From Lucifugimonas sp038150225 (GTDB lineage Bacteria > Chloroflexota > Dehalococcoidia > Lucifugimonadales > Lucifugimonadaceae): a DNA stretch of 10,364 nt. The notes under the pieces are model-generated. The model did no database searches, had not been told where the DNA came from, and saw only the letters and a list, made by a program, of their open reading frames with translations. The position numbers and the translations under genes are program-made. Numbering within the stretch: position 1 is the stretch's first letter; the number at the start of each line of letters is the position of its first letter. Location of the stretch: assembly GCA_038150225.1 (NCBI GenBank), contig JAYQWG010000049.1:1-10364 (forward strand), read 5' to 3'. Positions 1 through 5,791 of this stretch are shown piece after piece.

Positions 1-452
1 GGACGGCGATTGATATTGATATCGCATCTGCCTCGCACGAATCCTGCACGGGCTGGCACTGAGTTATGTTTAGCATCTACGACAGCAGTTACACAGGCAT
101 CCGGGATTGTGTCCCACCATTCATTTGCTAGCTCAATGCCTTCTTTGATCCATTGACCGAATGTGATCGGACCTGAGTGAGTATGCGAGTAGGCAAGCCG
201 AATATTTTCAAAGGGGATCTCAGATTCATCAGCAATTTTCCTACGAATCATTTCGTCCTGGTCGCTAGTAAAAATCCCAATATCCACGTCGACTATTGCT
301 AGCTCGACATCGTTGTTTGAGACGACCAAAGCTGTCACATACAACGGCATGTCGTTACCAACTGAAACCTGATGGGTTTGAGCGCCCCAACCCGCATGAG
401 CAACACCTACAACAGGACTAATGTTTACTCGGGCTGCCCCGGCGTTTAGCAA
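1..452 (-). CDS. Neutral/alkaline ceramidase N-terminal-domain protein, partial (C-terminus beyond the left edge)
   Basis: About 150 N-terminal residues are visible, and the gene runs off the left edge. The protein starts L/M-LNAGAARVNISP, the usual 'GAARVDITP' opening of neutral/alkaline non-lysosomal ceramidase N-terminal domains. It then has a GVAHAGWGA segment, SHTHSGP (the family's metal-site His motif) and, near the edge, a DININRR segment like the family's NxNRR motif. Known members hydrolyse the amide bond of ceramides, but many bacterial proteins with only this domain have no proven substrate. There is no ATG before the conserved opening. The only usable start is TTG at 450-452, directly after an in-frame TAA (453-455), with a weak GGA about 8 bases upstream. 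No signal peptide is visible at this start. It is separated from the CDGSH genes by a hairpin terminator, so it is probably a separate transcription unit. The family is fairly sure; the enzyme activity is not. Confidence 0.75.
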   Translation of the reverse strand, partial: MLNAGAARVNISPVVGVAHAGWGAQTHQVSVGNDMPLYVTALVVSNNDVELAIVDVDIGIFTSDQDEMIRRKIADESEIPFENIRLAYSHTHSGPITFGQWIKEGIELANEWWDTIPDACVTAVVDAKHNSVPARAGFVRGRCDININRR

Positions 453-479
453 TTACGTATTCCGTTCGAAATGATGGGT

Positions 480-518
480 TAAATGAAAACGTCGGCAAGT
501 CTATATCTCTCGCCGACG
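480..518 (-). terminator. Probable rho-independent terminator after the CDGSH gene pair
   Basis: CGTCGGC (490-496) and GCCGACG (512-518) form a perfect 7-bp G+C-rich stem with a 15-nt loop. On the minus strand the stem is followed directly by TTTTCATTT. It begins 20 bases past the stop of the second CDGSH gene, where a terminator for that operon would be expected. The large loop and the interrupted T tract make it a moderate-strength prediction. Confidence 0.6.
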
Positions 519-537
519 CATCTGTGATTCAGTTTCT

Positions 538-732
538 CTAAGCCCGAACCTTGCTCTCAAAGTTGGTCTTGATGTGGGTATTGTCGCAATACGGTTTACG
601 GTTCGATTGACCGCACCTGCAAAGCCTTACCCTACCACCTTCACGTAGCACGTTTCCTTCTTCGTCTTTTAGCTCGAAATCACCCTTCACGGTTAGAGCA
701 TCGTCATCACCAATTCGAATTTCGACTGTCAT
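538..732 (-). CDS. CDGSH-type iron-sulfur domain protein (second of a tandem pair)
   Basis: This 64-residue protein is a single CDGSH zinc-finger-like domain, which binds a [2Fe-2S] cluster through three Cys and one His. The ligand pattern is complete: C38-R-C40, then C49-D-N-T-H53. The signature reads CDNTH instead of the classical CDGSH, but all four ligands are kept. The N-terminal half has the beta-strand pattern GDFELKDEEGN seen in small bacterial members. No membrane segment or signal peptide is visible, so it is probably a cytoplasmic electron-transfer or redox-sensing protein. The ATG at 730-732 is preceded by AGAGGA inside the end of the upstream CDGSH gene, and only two bases separate that stop from this start. 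The pair is therefore almost certainly one operon. A hairpin terminator follows the stop. Family assignment is strong; the cellular partner is unknown. Confidence 0.85.
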   Translation of the reverse strand: MTVEIRIGDDDALTVKGDFELKDEEGNVLREGGRVRLCRCGQSNRKPYCDNTHIKTNFESKVRA

Positions 733-734
733 CG

Positions 735-935
735 CTATCCTCTCACCGTGTTAGTAAAGTCACAATCTCGATGCGAGCCGGTGCAGAACGGTTTATCGGT
801 CGACTGGCCACACCTACACAACCAGGTTTCTGAATCGGTCAGCTCGAGCTTATTTCCAGCACCATCGATCAGTACGAAATCCCCAGAAACGTGGTACGGA
901 CCATCGTCTCCGGGAACAATTGTCGCTTCAGTCAT
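735..935 (-). CDS. CDGSH-type iron-sulfur domain protein (first of a tandem pair)
   Basis: The chosen start gives 66 residues beginning MTEATIVPGDDG. The open frame extends further upstream to a TTG, but the ATG at 933-935 has a good Shine-Dalgarno sequence (AAGGGA, 6 bases upstream), and the extra N-terminus looks unlike the family. The domain has the full [2Fe-2S] ligand set: C-R-C, then P-F-C-T-G-S-H, a CTGSH version of the CDGSH motif. Upstream of it lies the strand pair SGDFVLIDGAGN. It is clearly a paralogue of the next gene, with the shared blocks SGDF/KGDF and LCRCGQS, and probably arose by tandem duplication. No signal peptide is seen. Two bases separate its stop from the next start. 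Redox function is inferred from the family. Confidence 0.85.
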   Translation of the reverse strand: MTEATIVPGDDGPYHVSGDFVLIDGAGNKLELTDSETWLCRCGQSTDKPFCTGSHRDCDFTNTVRG

Positions 936-941
936 CACAAG

Positions 942-949
942 TCCCTTCC
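942..949 (-). promoter_or_regulatory. Ribosome binding site deciding the start of the first CDGSH gene
   Basis: On the minus strand GGAAGGGA precedes the ATG at 933-935 with 6 bases between AAGGGA and ATG. This supports the internal ATG over the longer open frame that begins at 1028. Confidence 0.6.
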
Positions 950-1044
950 ACGAGTAAGATCGATCATCATAAGTTTGATTCGTTTGCAGAGCAAACAGCG
1001 CGAGTGGCTCAATCACTTGAATTTGCAAAGCAAATCAGAGCCGT

Positions 1045-1620
1045 CTATTGAGATATTTGATCCGGCTGCCTACCGGAAAGGCGTGCAAAACTTTGAAGTC
1101 CCTCTGCTAACGACCCGCCGTGTTCAGAAAGCCAAATATCGTCCACGTCAGGTGTAACTCGGAACCAAGCCGTATCAGTTCCGACAGCTCCGCCGTGCTG
1201 ACTCGTTACGTTTTTTCCTTCTCGCCACGATGACATCAGGTATGACTTTGGAATAACCCAACAATACGCTGCAAATGGTTGTACCCCTAAGCAAATGACA
1301 ATGTCGTACCGTTGATCTCGCAATTGCTGGAACAGAAATGATCCGTTCTTCCACTAGGTACTGAATTTAATTTCAGTTCGGAGGTTTTCGATCACTAGAT
1401 CTGCCTCAGAATCGCCACTTCGTTCAACTGAATATCCTCTACCAGCAAACCATGCAGCGATTAATCGTTCTCCTAACGCGCCGATCGTTCGAGATGGTTT
1501 GGACTTGATCCACTCGAAGGGAGAATCAGCCCAAGGATTTTCTTCCGCGTCGTAACCAGCTTTCAGTGTCAACGATTTGGCAGACAAAAAACTGAACTCG
1601 GTATCATTTTGTGGGGTCAT
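1045..1620 (-). pseudogene. Type II-like PD-(D/E)xK restriction endonuclease, interrupted by an in-frame TAG
   Basis: This frame encodes a 191-residue protein interrupted at codon 89 by TAG (1354-1356). The start is the ATG at 1618-1620, which overlaps the methyltransferase stop as ATGA. The first part contains a conserved helix (GALGERLIAAWF) and the nuclease core D74...E83-I-K85, a PD-(D/E)xK catalytic pattern. After the TAG the same frame continues WKNGSFLFQQLRDQRYD, then IVICLG and AYCWVIPK. This is the typical C-terminal half of small restriction endonucleases, and homologues I recall have a residue such as Leu at the stop position (STLWKNG-like). There is no frameshift; a single nonsense codon separates two well-preserved halves. 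The adjacent methyltransferase makes this the cognate nuclease of a restriction-modification pair. Either restriction is lost or the TAG is read through or is a base error. The truncated first part keeps the catalytic residues but lacks the rest of the fold. Confidence 0.75.
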
Positions 1621-2510
1621 ACCTCGAACTCCATCTGCTTGTCTGAACTGATGGGTACAGATGAGCAATCCCAGTTATGGAATCTCGTAACGGTTGCTGC
1701 AAATCTCTCGCACATCACTTCAAGGGCTTGCTCGTTGTTATCGACAAGAATTGCATTGCGCCCTTGCGCGAGTGCAGCGATACCTGTTGTTCCACTACCT
1801 GCAAAAAAGTCCATCACCAAGTCACCCGGGTTTGAGTGAACTCTGACGAGTCGATTTATTATTCCGAGCGGCTTTTGAGTCGGATACCCAGTCTTTTCTT
1901 TTCCGTTTGGGCTAACGATTGTGTGCCACCAGGAATCAGTAGGTGTTTTTCCTTTCTTAGCCTTCTCGGGGCCAACCAGACCTGGCGCCATGTACGGAAT
2001 CCTATCTATATCGTCGTATCGAAAGGTGTAATTCGACGGGTCTTTGGCGTACCACAGAATGTTGTCATGCTTAGCTGACCATTTGCTTTTACTGCGAGCA
2101 CCATAGTCATACGACCAAATTATCTCGTTGATAAAACTGTCTCGACCGAATATTTCGTCACACATGACTTTTGCATAGTGGATTTCTCGATAATCGAGAT
2201 GGAGAAAGAAACTTCCATCGTCTTTGAGGACACGTTCAGCCTCAACGATACGCACCCGCAGGAATTCCAAGAAATCATCGTGAACGTCGCTGTAGCTCTG
2301 TTCCCCAAGAACCTCGGTACGATACGATTGCCCTTTATAGCCAATCCTGTCACCATCTTCGGAGCGAGTAGTTTTTAGCCACTTTCTGGCTTGAACCTTT
2401 CCGGTATTAAACGGTGGATCAACGTAGATCAGGTCTACCGATGAAGACGCTATGTTTCCCAGAACATTGAGGTTGTCATCAAAGAAGACATCTGCGGACG
2501 GAATGACCAT
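1617..2510 (-). CDS. DNA methyltransferase, beta class (N6-adenine or N4-cytosine), of a restriction-modification pair
   Basis: This 297-residue SAM-dependent DNA methyltransferase belongs to the N6/N4 family. The catalytic motif IV DPPFNTG is at residues 31-37. The SAM-binding motif FAGSG (236-240, within DFFAGSGTT) comes near the C-terminus. Order IV, target-recognition region, then I defines the beta class. TGYPTQKP (207-214) is the conserved block just before motif I. The middle (about 130-200) should hold the target-recognition region. The DPPF form is compatible with adenine methylation. Start ATG 2508-2510 has GGAG about 11 bases upstream. Its TGA stop (1617-1619) overlaps the ATG of the endonuclease, so the two are translationally coupled. 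With the endonuclease interrupted, it may now act as an orphan methylase. The gene is intact. It also shows that TGA is a normal stop codon in this genome. Confidence 0.9.
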   Translation of the reverse strand: MVIPSADVFFDDNLNVLGNIASSSVDLIYVDPPFNTGKVQARKWLKTTRSEDGDRIGYKGQSYRTEVLGEQSYSDVHDDFLEFLRVRIVEAERVLKDDGSFFLHLDYREIHYAKVMCDEIFGRDSFINEIIWSYDYGARSKSKWSAKHDNILWYAKDPSNYTFRYDDIDRIPYMAPGLVGPEKAKKGKTPTDSWWHTIVSPNGKEKTGYPTQKPLGIINRLVRVHSNPGDLVMDFFAGSGTTGIAALAQGRNAILVDNNEQALEVMCERFAATVTRFHNWDCSSVPISSDKQMEFEV

Positions 2511-2554
2511 TTATCTGATGTCTCCAGGTGATTGAGAATTTGACACGTTGAAGT

Positions 2555-3640
2555 CTAGCGAAGATCGCAAGGGATCCCGGCTTCAGCGCAGTAAGACTCG
2601 AACCACTCGATCACCTCTCGGTGATACGGAATTCCGTCCTTTTTGCGCTTCTTCTCGTCCTCGTCTTCCATCAAACCGGAGTAGATAACCCGTTCAAAGT
2701 CGGTTGTAGGCGGCACATCTACGACGTACTTAAGCAAGTCGTCCATGTCATCGAGGAACTTTTCTTTGTCGGTGAAAGCCTCGATGTCGTACGCCTGGAA
2801 GAAGTGACCGCCTGACTTGCCGTGAATTGGACCAGGACCAAACCCTGAAAGCTCATTGCAAATGATTTCGTTCATCAGAGCGAGACCGAATCCTTTGTGC
2901 GAGCCGTTTTCGCGAGTGCCCCCTATGTGCAACGAGTAGAATTCTCCCTGTTCAGGTGGATCGACGTACTCCATGATTGGTTCGCCATCCAGACCCGCAA
3001 TCCAACCGGGCTCGATTTGTGCTCCGGTTCGCCTTGCAAGACCGATCTTGTTGTTCGCAACCTGTGTTGTCGCAACGTCAAACAGGAATGGAGGCATTGT
3101 TCGAGCAGGTGCTGCCCAGGCGATCGGGTTCGTGCCCATGACCGGCTTTGATCCGAACGGAGGGACGGTTTGTAGTGCCCCGCCAGCGGTCATACAGTGC
3201 CCGATCATTCCCTGTTCTGCCGCCATTGCAGCGTAGTAGCCGCAGCCGGCAAGGTGACCAGAGTTATAGGCTACAACGGCACCTATGCCAAATTCCTTCG
3301 CCTTGTCGATCGCTTGTTGCATCGCCCACGGACCTATGTGAATACCCAGTGCTCCGTCGGCATCAATCGTCATAGTGGTCTTTGATTCTCGTACTACTGT
3401 GAAATCAGGTGTTGGGTTGAGCGTCTGAGCGGCGTATTCAGCAACATATCGACGCAGTCCATTAGATACACCGTGGGATTCGACCCCTCGAAGATCGTTA
3501 ACTATCAGCACATCGGTGGCATCAGCAGCCTCATCAAAGGGAACTCCGTTGTGACGGAATATCGCTTCGGTGATTTCTCTTACTTTCTGTTCCTGTACGT
3601 AAATTCGATCCTGTTCAGGTACCTTGAAGCGTTCGAGCAT
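2555..3640 (-). CDS. Malate/L-lactate/ureidoglycolate-type dehydrogenase (LDH2 family)
   Basis: This 361-residue NAD(P)-dependent oxidoreductase belongs to the LDH2/MDH2 family, whose members include AllD, YlbC/ComC-type and sulfolactate dehydrogenases; length is close to the usual 330-360. Visible motifs are DLRGVESHG (49-57, with the conserved Arg and His), SGHLAGCGYYA (127-137, normally SNHFG-like), PPFGSKPVMGTNPIAWAAPA (160-179) and GSHKGFGLALMNE (246-258). These cover the cofactor and substrate sites and appear intact. The exact 2-hydroxyacid substrate cannot be read from the sequence. Start ATG 3638-3640 has AGGAG 9 bases upstream. It is the first gene of the minus-strand block, divergent from the amidase unit across a 204-base region rich in inverted repeats. 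The restriction-modification genes follow 44 bases downstream and may be cotranscribed. The acidic/lysine-rich stretch MEDEDEKKRKKDG near the C-terminus is slightly unusual. Confidence 0.88.
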   Translation of the reverse strand: MLERFKVPEQDRIYVQEQKVREITEAIFRHNGVPFDEAADATDVLIVNDLRGVESHGVSNGLRRYVAEYAAQTLNPTPDFTVVRESKTTMTIDADGALGIHIGPWAMQQAIDKAKEFGIGAVVAYNSGHLAGCGYYAAMAAEQGMIGHCMTAGGALQTVPPFGSKPVMGTNPIAWAAPARTMPPFLFDVATTQVANNKIGLARRTGAQIEPGWIAGLDGEPIMEYVDPPEQGEFYSLHIGGTRENGSHKGFGLALMNEIICNELSGFGPGPIHGKSGGHFFQAYDIEAFTDKEKFLDDMDDLLKYVVDVPPTTDFERVIYSGLMEDEDEKKRKKDGIPYHREVIEWFESYCAEAGIPCDLR

Positions 3641-3737
3641 CTGCGAATTTCTCCTGCGAGTTGTTAGGGTAAATCGGGGTATCTCGGAATGATTTCACCT
3701 TTGTGGAAACACTGTACTCAAAAATTGAATGAGTTGA

Positions 3738-3774
3738 ACATTGCTTCCGATTACCAATGTTGCATAGCAATGTG
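3738..3774. promoter_or_regulatory. Cluster of ACATTG/CAATGT half-sites in the divergent intergenic region (candidate operator)
   Basis: AACATTG (3738-3744) and CAATGTT (3756-3762) form a perfect 7-bp inverted repeat with an 11-nt spacer. A second CAATGT copy (3769-3774) lets ACATTGC (3739-3745) also pair with GCAATGT (3768-3774). Between them TTGC-ATA-GCAA (3761-3771) is itself a palindrome. Three related half-sites between two divergent start codons suggest a regulator binding region for the LDH2 dehydrogenase, the amidase unit, or both. No regulator gene is present here and no clear -35/-10 pair could be assigned. Confidence 0.4.
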
Positions 3775-3844
3775 CAAGAAGCCGTGGAGTACTAGCTCTG
3801 TCATAATTTGCCGTTATCAATTCACGAGTAACCAATGAGATGAA

Positions 3845-4042
3845 ATGGAATATAGAGAACGATCTAAAATAGTCGAACGAGCCAAGCAAATCGCGCCAGT
3901 CAGCGACGACGACATAGAACAACTATTCCCGTTGTTGGACGGGGTACGTGGTTCATCAGACTTGCTTGAAAGCCTAATTCAGCCGTTCGATGGTGAAATT
4001 AATATCGATCAGCTGTCGTCAACAGTGGAAGGTGATCGGTAG
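3845..4042 (+). CDS. Small acidic protein immediately upstream of the amidase, possibly a GatC/AtzG-like subunit
   Basis: This 65-residue protein is not firmly recognised. It begins MEYRERSKIVERAKQIAPVS and looks mostly helical and acidic (SDDDIEQLFPLLDG, then SSDLLESLIQPFDGEINIDQL). It has no Cys, signal peptide or membrane segment. Its TAG stop (4040-4042) directly abuts the amidase ATG (4043), so the two are cotranscribed and probably translationally coupled. Several amidase-signature enzymes have a small helical partner encoded directly upstream or nearby (GatC for GatA, AtzG for AtzE). Size and position fit such a role, and the order of a helix followed by a short Pro/Asp-containing tail is loosely similar. 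This is inference from context. The ribosome binding site is weak (GAGATGAA just before the ATG). Existence as a gene is likely; function is uncertain. Confidence 0.6.
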   Translation: MEYRERSKIVERAKQIAPVSDDDIEQLFPLLDGVRGSSDLLESLIQPFDGEINIDQLSSTVEGDR

Positions 4043-5437
4043 ATGACTGCGAACGTGTTCACTTTGACACTCGCTGAGCAGGTCAAGCTCGTAAAGTCCG
4101 GTCAAATATCCGTTACAGAATTAGTTCAGCAGCACCTCACACGAATCTCTGAACTGAATCCAACCTTGAACTCTTTCATCACTGTAGATGAAAACGATGC
4201 CCTTGCCCAGGCTGCGATGCTCGACTCAAGGCTGGCAGCGGGTGAAGACCCTGGCCCTCTGACGGGGGCAACGTTGGGGGTCAAAGATTCGATCCCCACA
4301 AAAGGGTTGAGAACAACTGATAACTCGCGATTACTCGAGAACTGGATTCCCAAAGAGGACGCGAAAGCCGTCGCCAAAATCCGGCAAGCAGGTGCAGTAA
4401 TCATTGGCAAAACCAACTTGAACGAATTTGGGTGGTCTCGACCCTCCGAACACGATTTGAATCCACCCCCCTGGAATCCGTGGAACCCCGATCGAATGTC
4501 GGTTGGCTCATCGAGTGGATCCGGTGCTGCTTGTTCGGTAAGTATGGCTTCCGCGACTATTGGTACAGACGGAGGAGGTAGTGCTCGACTCCCGGCAGGC
4601 GCGCACAATTTGTACAGCATAAAGCCAACCCACGGACTGGTTAGTCGGCTTGGTATGGACCACAACGGTCACAGCGAGATTTCACCGCTCGGGCGGACTG
4701 CTCTCGATACTGCCTTAATGCTCGAATCGATGGCTGGATTCGAACCAGAAGACGATATGAGCTGGCCTGCAGAAGTGCCTGCTTACTCCGAAAACCTTGA
4801 AGTGAATGTGAGTGGCTGGCGAATCGGCGTTCCAAAAAATTTAATTGAATCCGCACCTAATGAGCCAGAAATACTATCGTGCTTCGAAGACTTCCTTTCA
4901 AAGCTGGAATCGCTTGGGATCGAACTAGTCGATGTGGACATTCGTGGGATGGCTGAAGCGAGGGCAGCGAACTTTATCGTCCTGAACTCTGAGGCCTATC
5001 AACGTCACCAAAAATCTTTAAGAACCGATTGGAACAAATATGGTCCAATCACACGTGTTTATCTGCTTCAAGGGGCTTTCCTGTCAGCAAACGACATGTT
5101 GAACGCAGCAGAAATCGGCAGATCGTTCAGGAGTTACTTCAGTCGACTGCTCGAAACACAAAACCTGAAAGCCTTGGCGACACCAACGTCACCATTCGCA
5201 ACTGCAGAACGTTCGCGCAGACCAGGTGAACACTCAAGAGGCATCAACGCTTGCTACACAGCGCCATTCAATATCAGTGGGCACCCATCAATTAGCCTGC
5301 CGGCCGGTTTCGGCGATGCTAGTATTCCAGTTGGAGCGATGCTGACCGGAGAGCTGCATAACGACTTAACTCTTTTGCAACTTGCCCATGCGTATGATTT
5401 GAATACCGACTGGAGCTCCAAAACACCACCCCTGTAG
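4043..5437 (+). CDS. Amidase signature (AS) family amidase
   Basis: This 464-residue enzyme has the complete Ser-cisSer-Lys triad of the amidase signature family: Lys81 (GVKDSI), cis-Ser156 in the Gly/Ser-rich stretch SVGSSSGSGAA, and nucleophile Ser180 in GTDGGGSARLPA. The spacings (75 from Lys to cis-Ser, 24 to the nucleophile) equal those of FAAH, so the active site looks intact. Length is typical (450-500). The family hydrolyses carboxamides and related C-N bonds; the specific substrate cannot be told from the sequence. There is no signal peptide, so it is probably cytoplasmic. It starts directly after the stop of the 65-residue upstream protein, with AAGGTG inside that gene as ribosome binding site, and may form a two-subunit enzyme with it. 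It could be named GatA-like by similarity, but the lone amidase context without GatB argues for catabolic use. Confidence 0.9.
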   Translation: MTANVFTLTLAEQVKLVKSGQISVTELVQQHLTRISELNPTLNSFITVDENDALAQAAMLDSRLAAGEDPGPLTGATLGVKDSIPTKGLRTTDNSRLLENWIPKEDAKAVAKIRQAGAVIIGKTNLNEFGWSRPSEHDLNPPPWNPWNPDRMSVGSSSGSGAACSVSMASATIGTDGGGSARLPAGAHNLYSIKPTHGLVSRLGMDHNGHSEISPLGRTALDTALMLESMAGFEPEDDMSWPAEVPAYSENLEVNVSGWRIGVPKNLIESAPNEPEILSCFEDFLSKLESLGIELVDVDIRGMAEARAANFIVLNSEAYQRHQKSLRTDWNKYGPITRVYLLQGAFLSANDMLNAAEIGRSFRSYFSRLLETQNLKALATPTSPFATAERSRRPGEHSRGINACYTAPFNISGHPSISLPAGFGDASIPVGAMLTGELHNDLTLLQLAHAYDLNTDWSSKTPPL

Positions 5438-5791
5438 CGTGCCAGGCCGGGGGCGAGATCATCGAAACCGTGCAGGATGTCTAAGATGCTGACAGCAGAA
5501 TTGTTATGCAGCGAAAACGACTTACCATACGGGAAAGTACACGCGTGCCTGCGCGATCCTCAAGCTCGACACCGACTCCCTCACTGTGCTTTCTCACCAT
5601 ACCCTGTAATTGCGTGACGCTAGTAAATTGACGTACTTCAGCACGTCCAGTTCTAACATGTCTTCAATGCGATCAGCAGTTAATGTTGGCTATGAAACAA
5701 CGTTGATCGAGGTATTATCTTGACCAACAATTTCTTAGTTGGTTGAGCGACTTATCCCTCGCTGAATCTATTTGTTTTTCCGGAGCTCCTG
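5438..5791. other. 354-base intergenic region without a convincing gene
   Basis: No terminator with a T tract is visible after the amidase. The only protein-like frames are two short overlapping minus-strand ORFs (5594-5659, 21 codons; 5481-5600, 39 codons, starting MVRKHSEGVGVELEDRAG). They overlap as ATGGTGA and could be decay debris, but nothing supports them as genes. Near the right end an inverted repeat (5723-5743) and a good ribosome binding site (GGAG, 7 bases before the next ATG) mark the 5' region of the M81 gene. A TATTAT (5713-5718) is present but no well-spaced -35 box could be paired with it. Confidence 0.6.
5723..5743. promoter_or_regulatory. Inverted repeat upstream of the M81 gene (candidate operator)
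   Basis: ACCAAC (5723-5728) and GTTGGT (5738-5743) form a perfect 6-bp inverted repeat separated by 9 bases, about 49 bases before the ATG. The two-fold symmetry over 21 bases fits a dimeric repressor site. The low G+C stem and missing T tract argue against a terminator. The cognate regulator is not in the window. Confidence 0.3.

Noticed and set aside
936..1028. Extended N-terminus of the first CDGSH protein from an upstream alternative start
   Set aside because: The extension is unlike the family, and the internal ATG at 933-935 has a strong, well-spaced ribosome binding site.
1354..1356. TAG in the endonuclease as a pyrrolysine codon
   Set aside because: No Pyl genes are seen, several genes here end in TAG, and the position is not a Pyl-type active site. 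Nonsense mutation or base error is simpler.
4126..4665. 179-codon open frame on the minus strand inside the amidase gene
   Set aside because: Shadow frame. The plus-strand amidase has the full catalytic triad and continuous family motifs here.
5481..5659. Two overlapping minus-strand small ORFs (21 and 39 codons) in the gap after the amidase
   Set aside because: Protein-like in composition but very short, without a recognisable family or ribosome binding site. They cannot be supported as genes or as a specific pseudogene.
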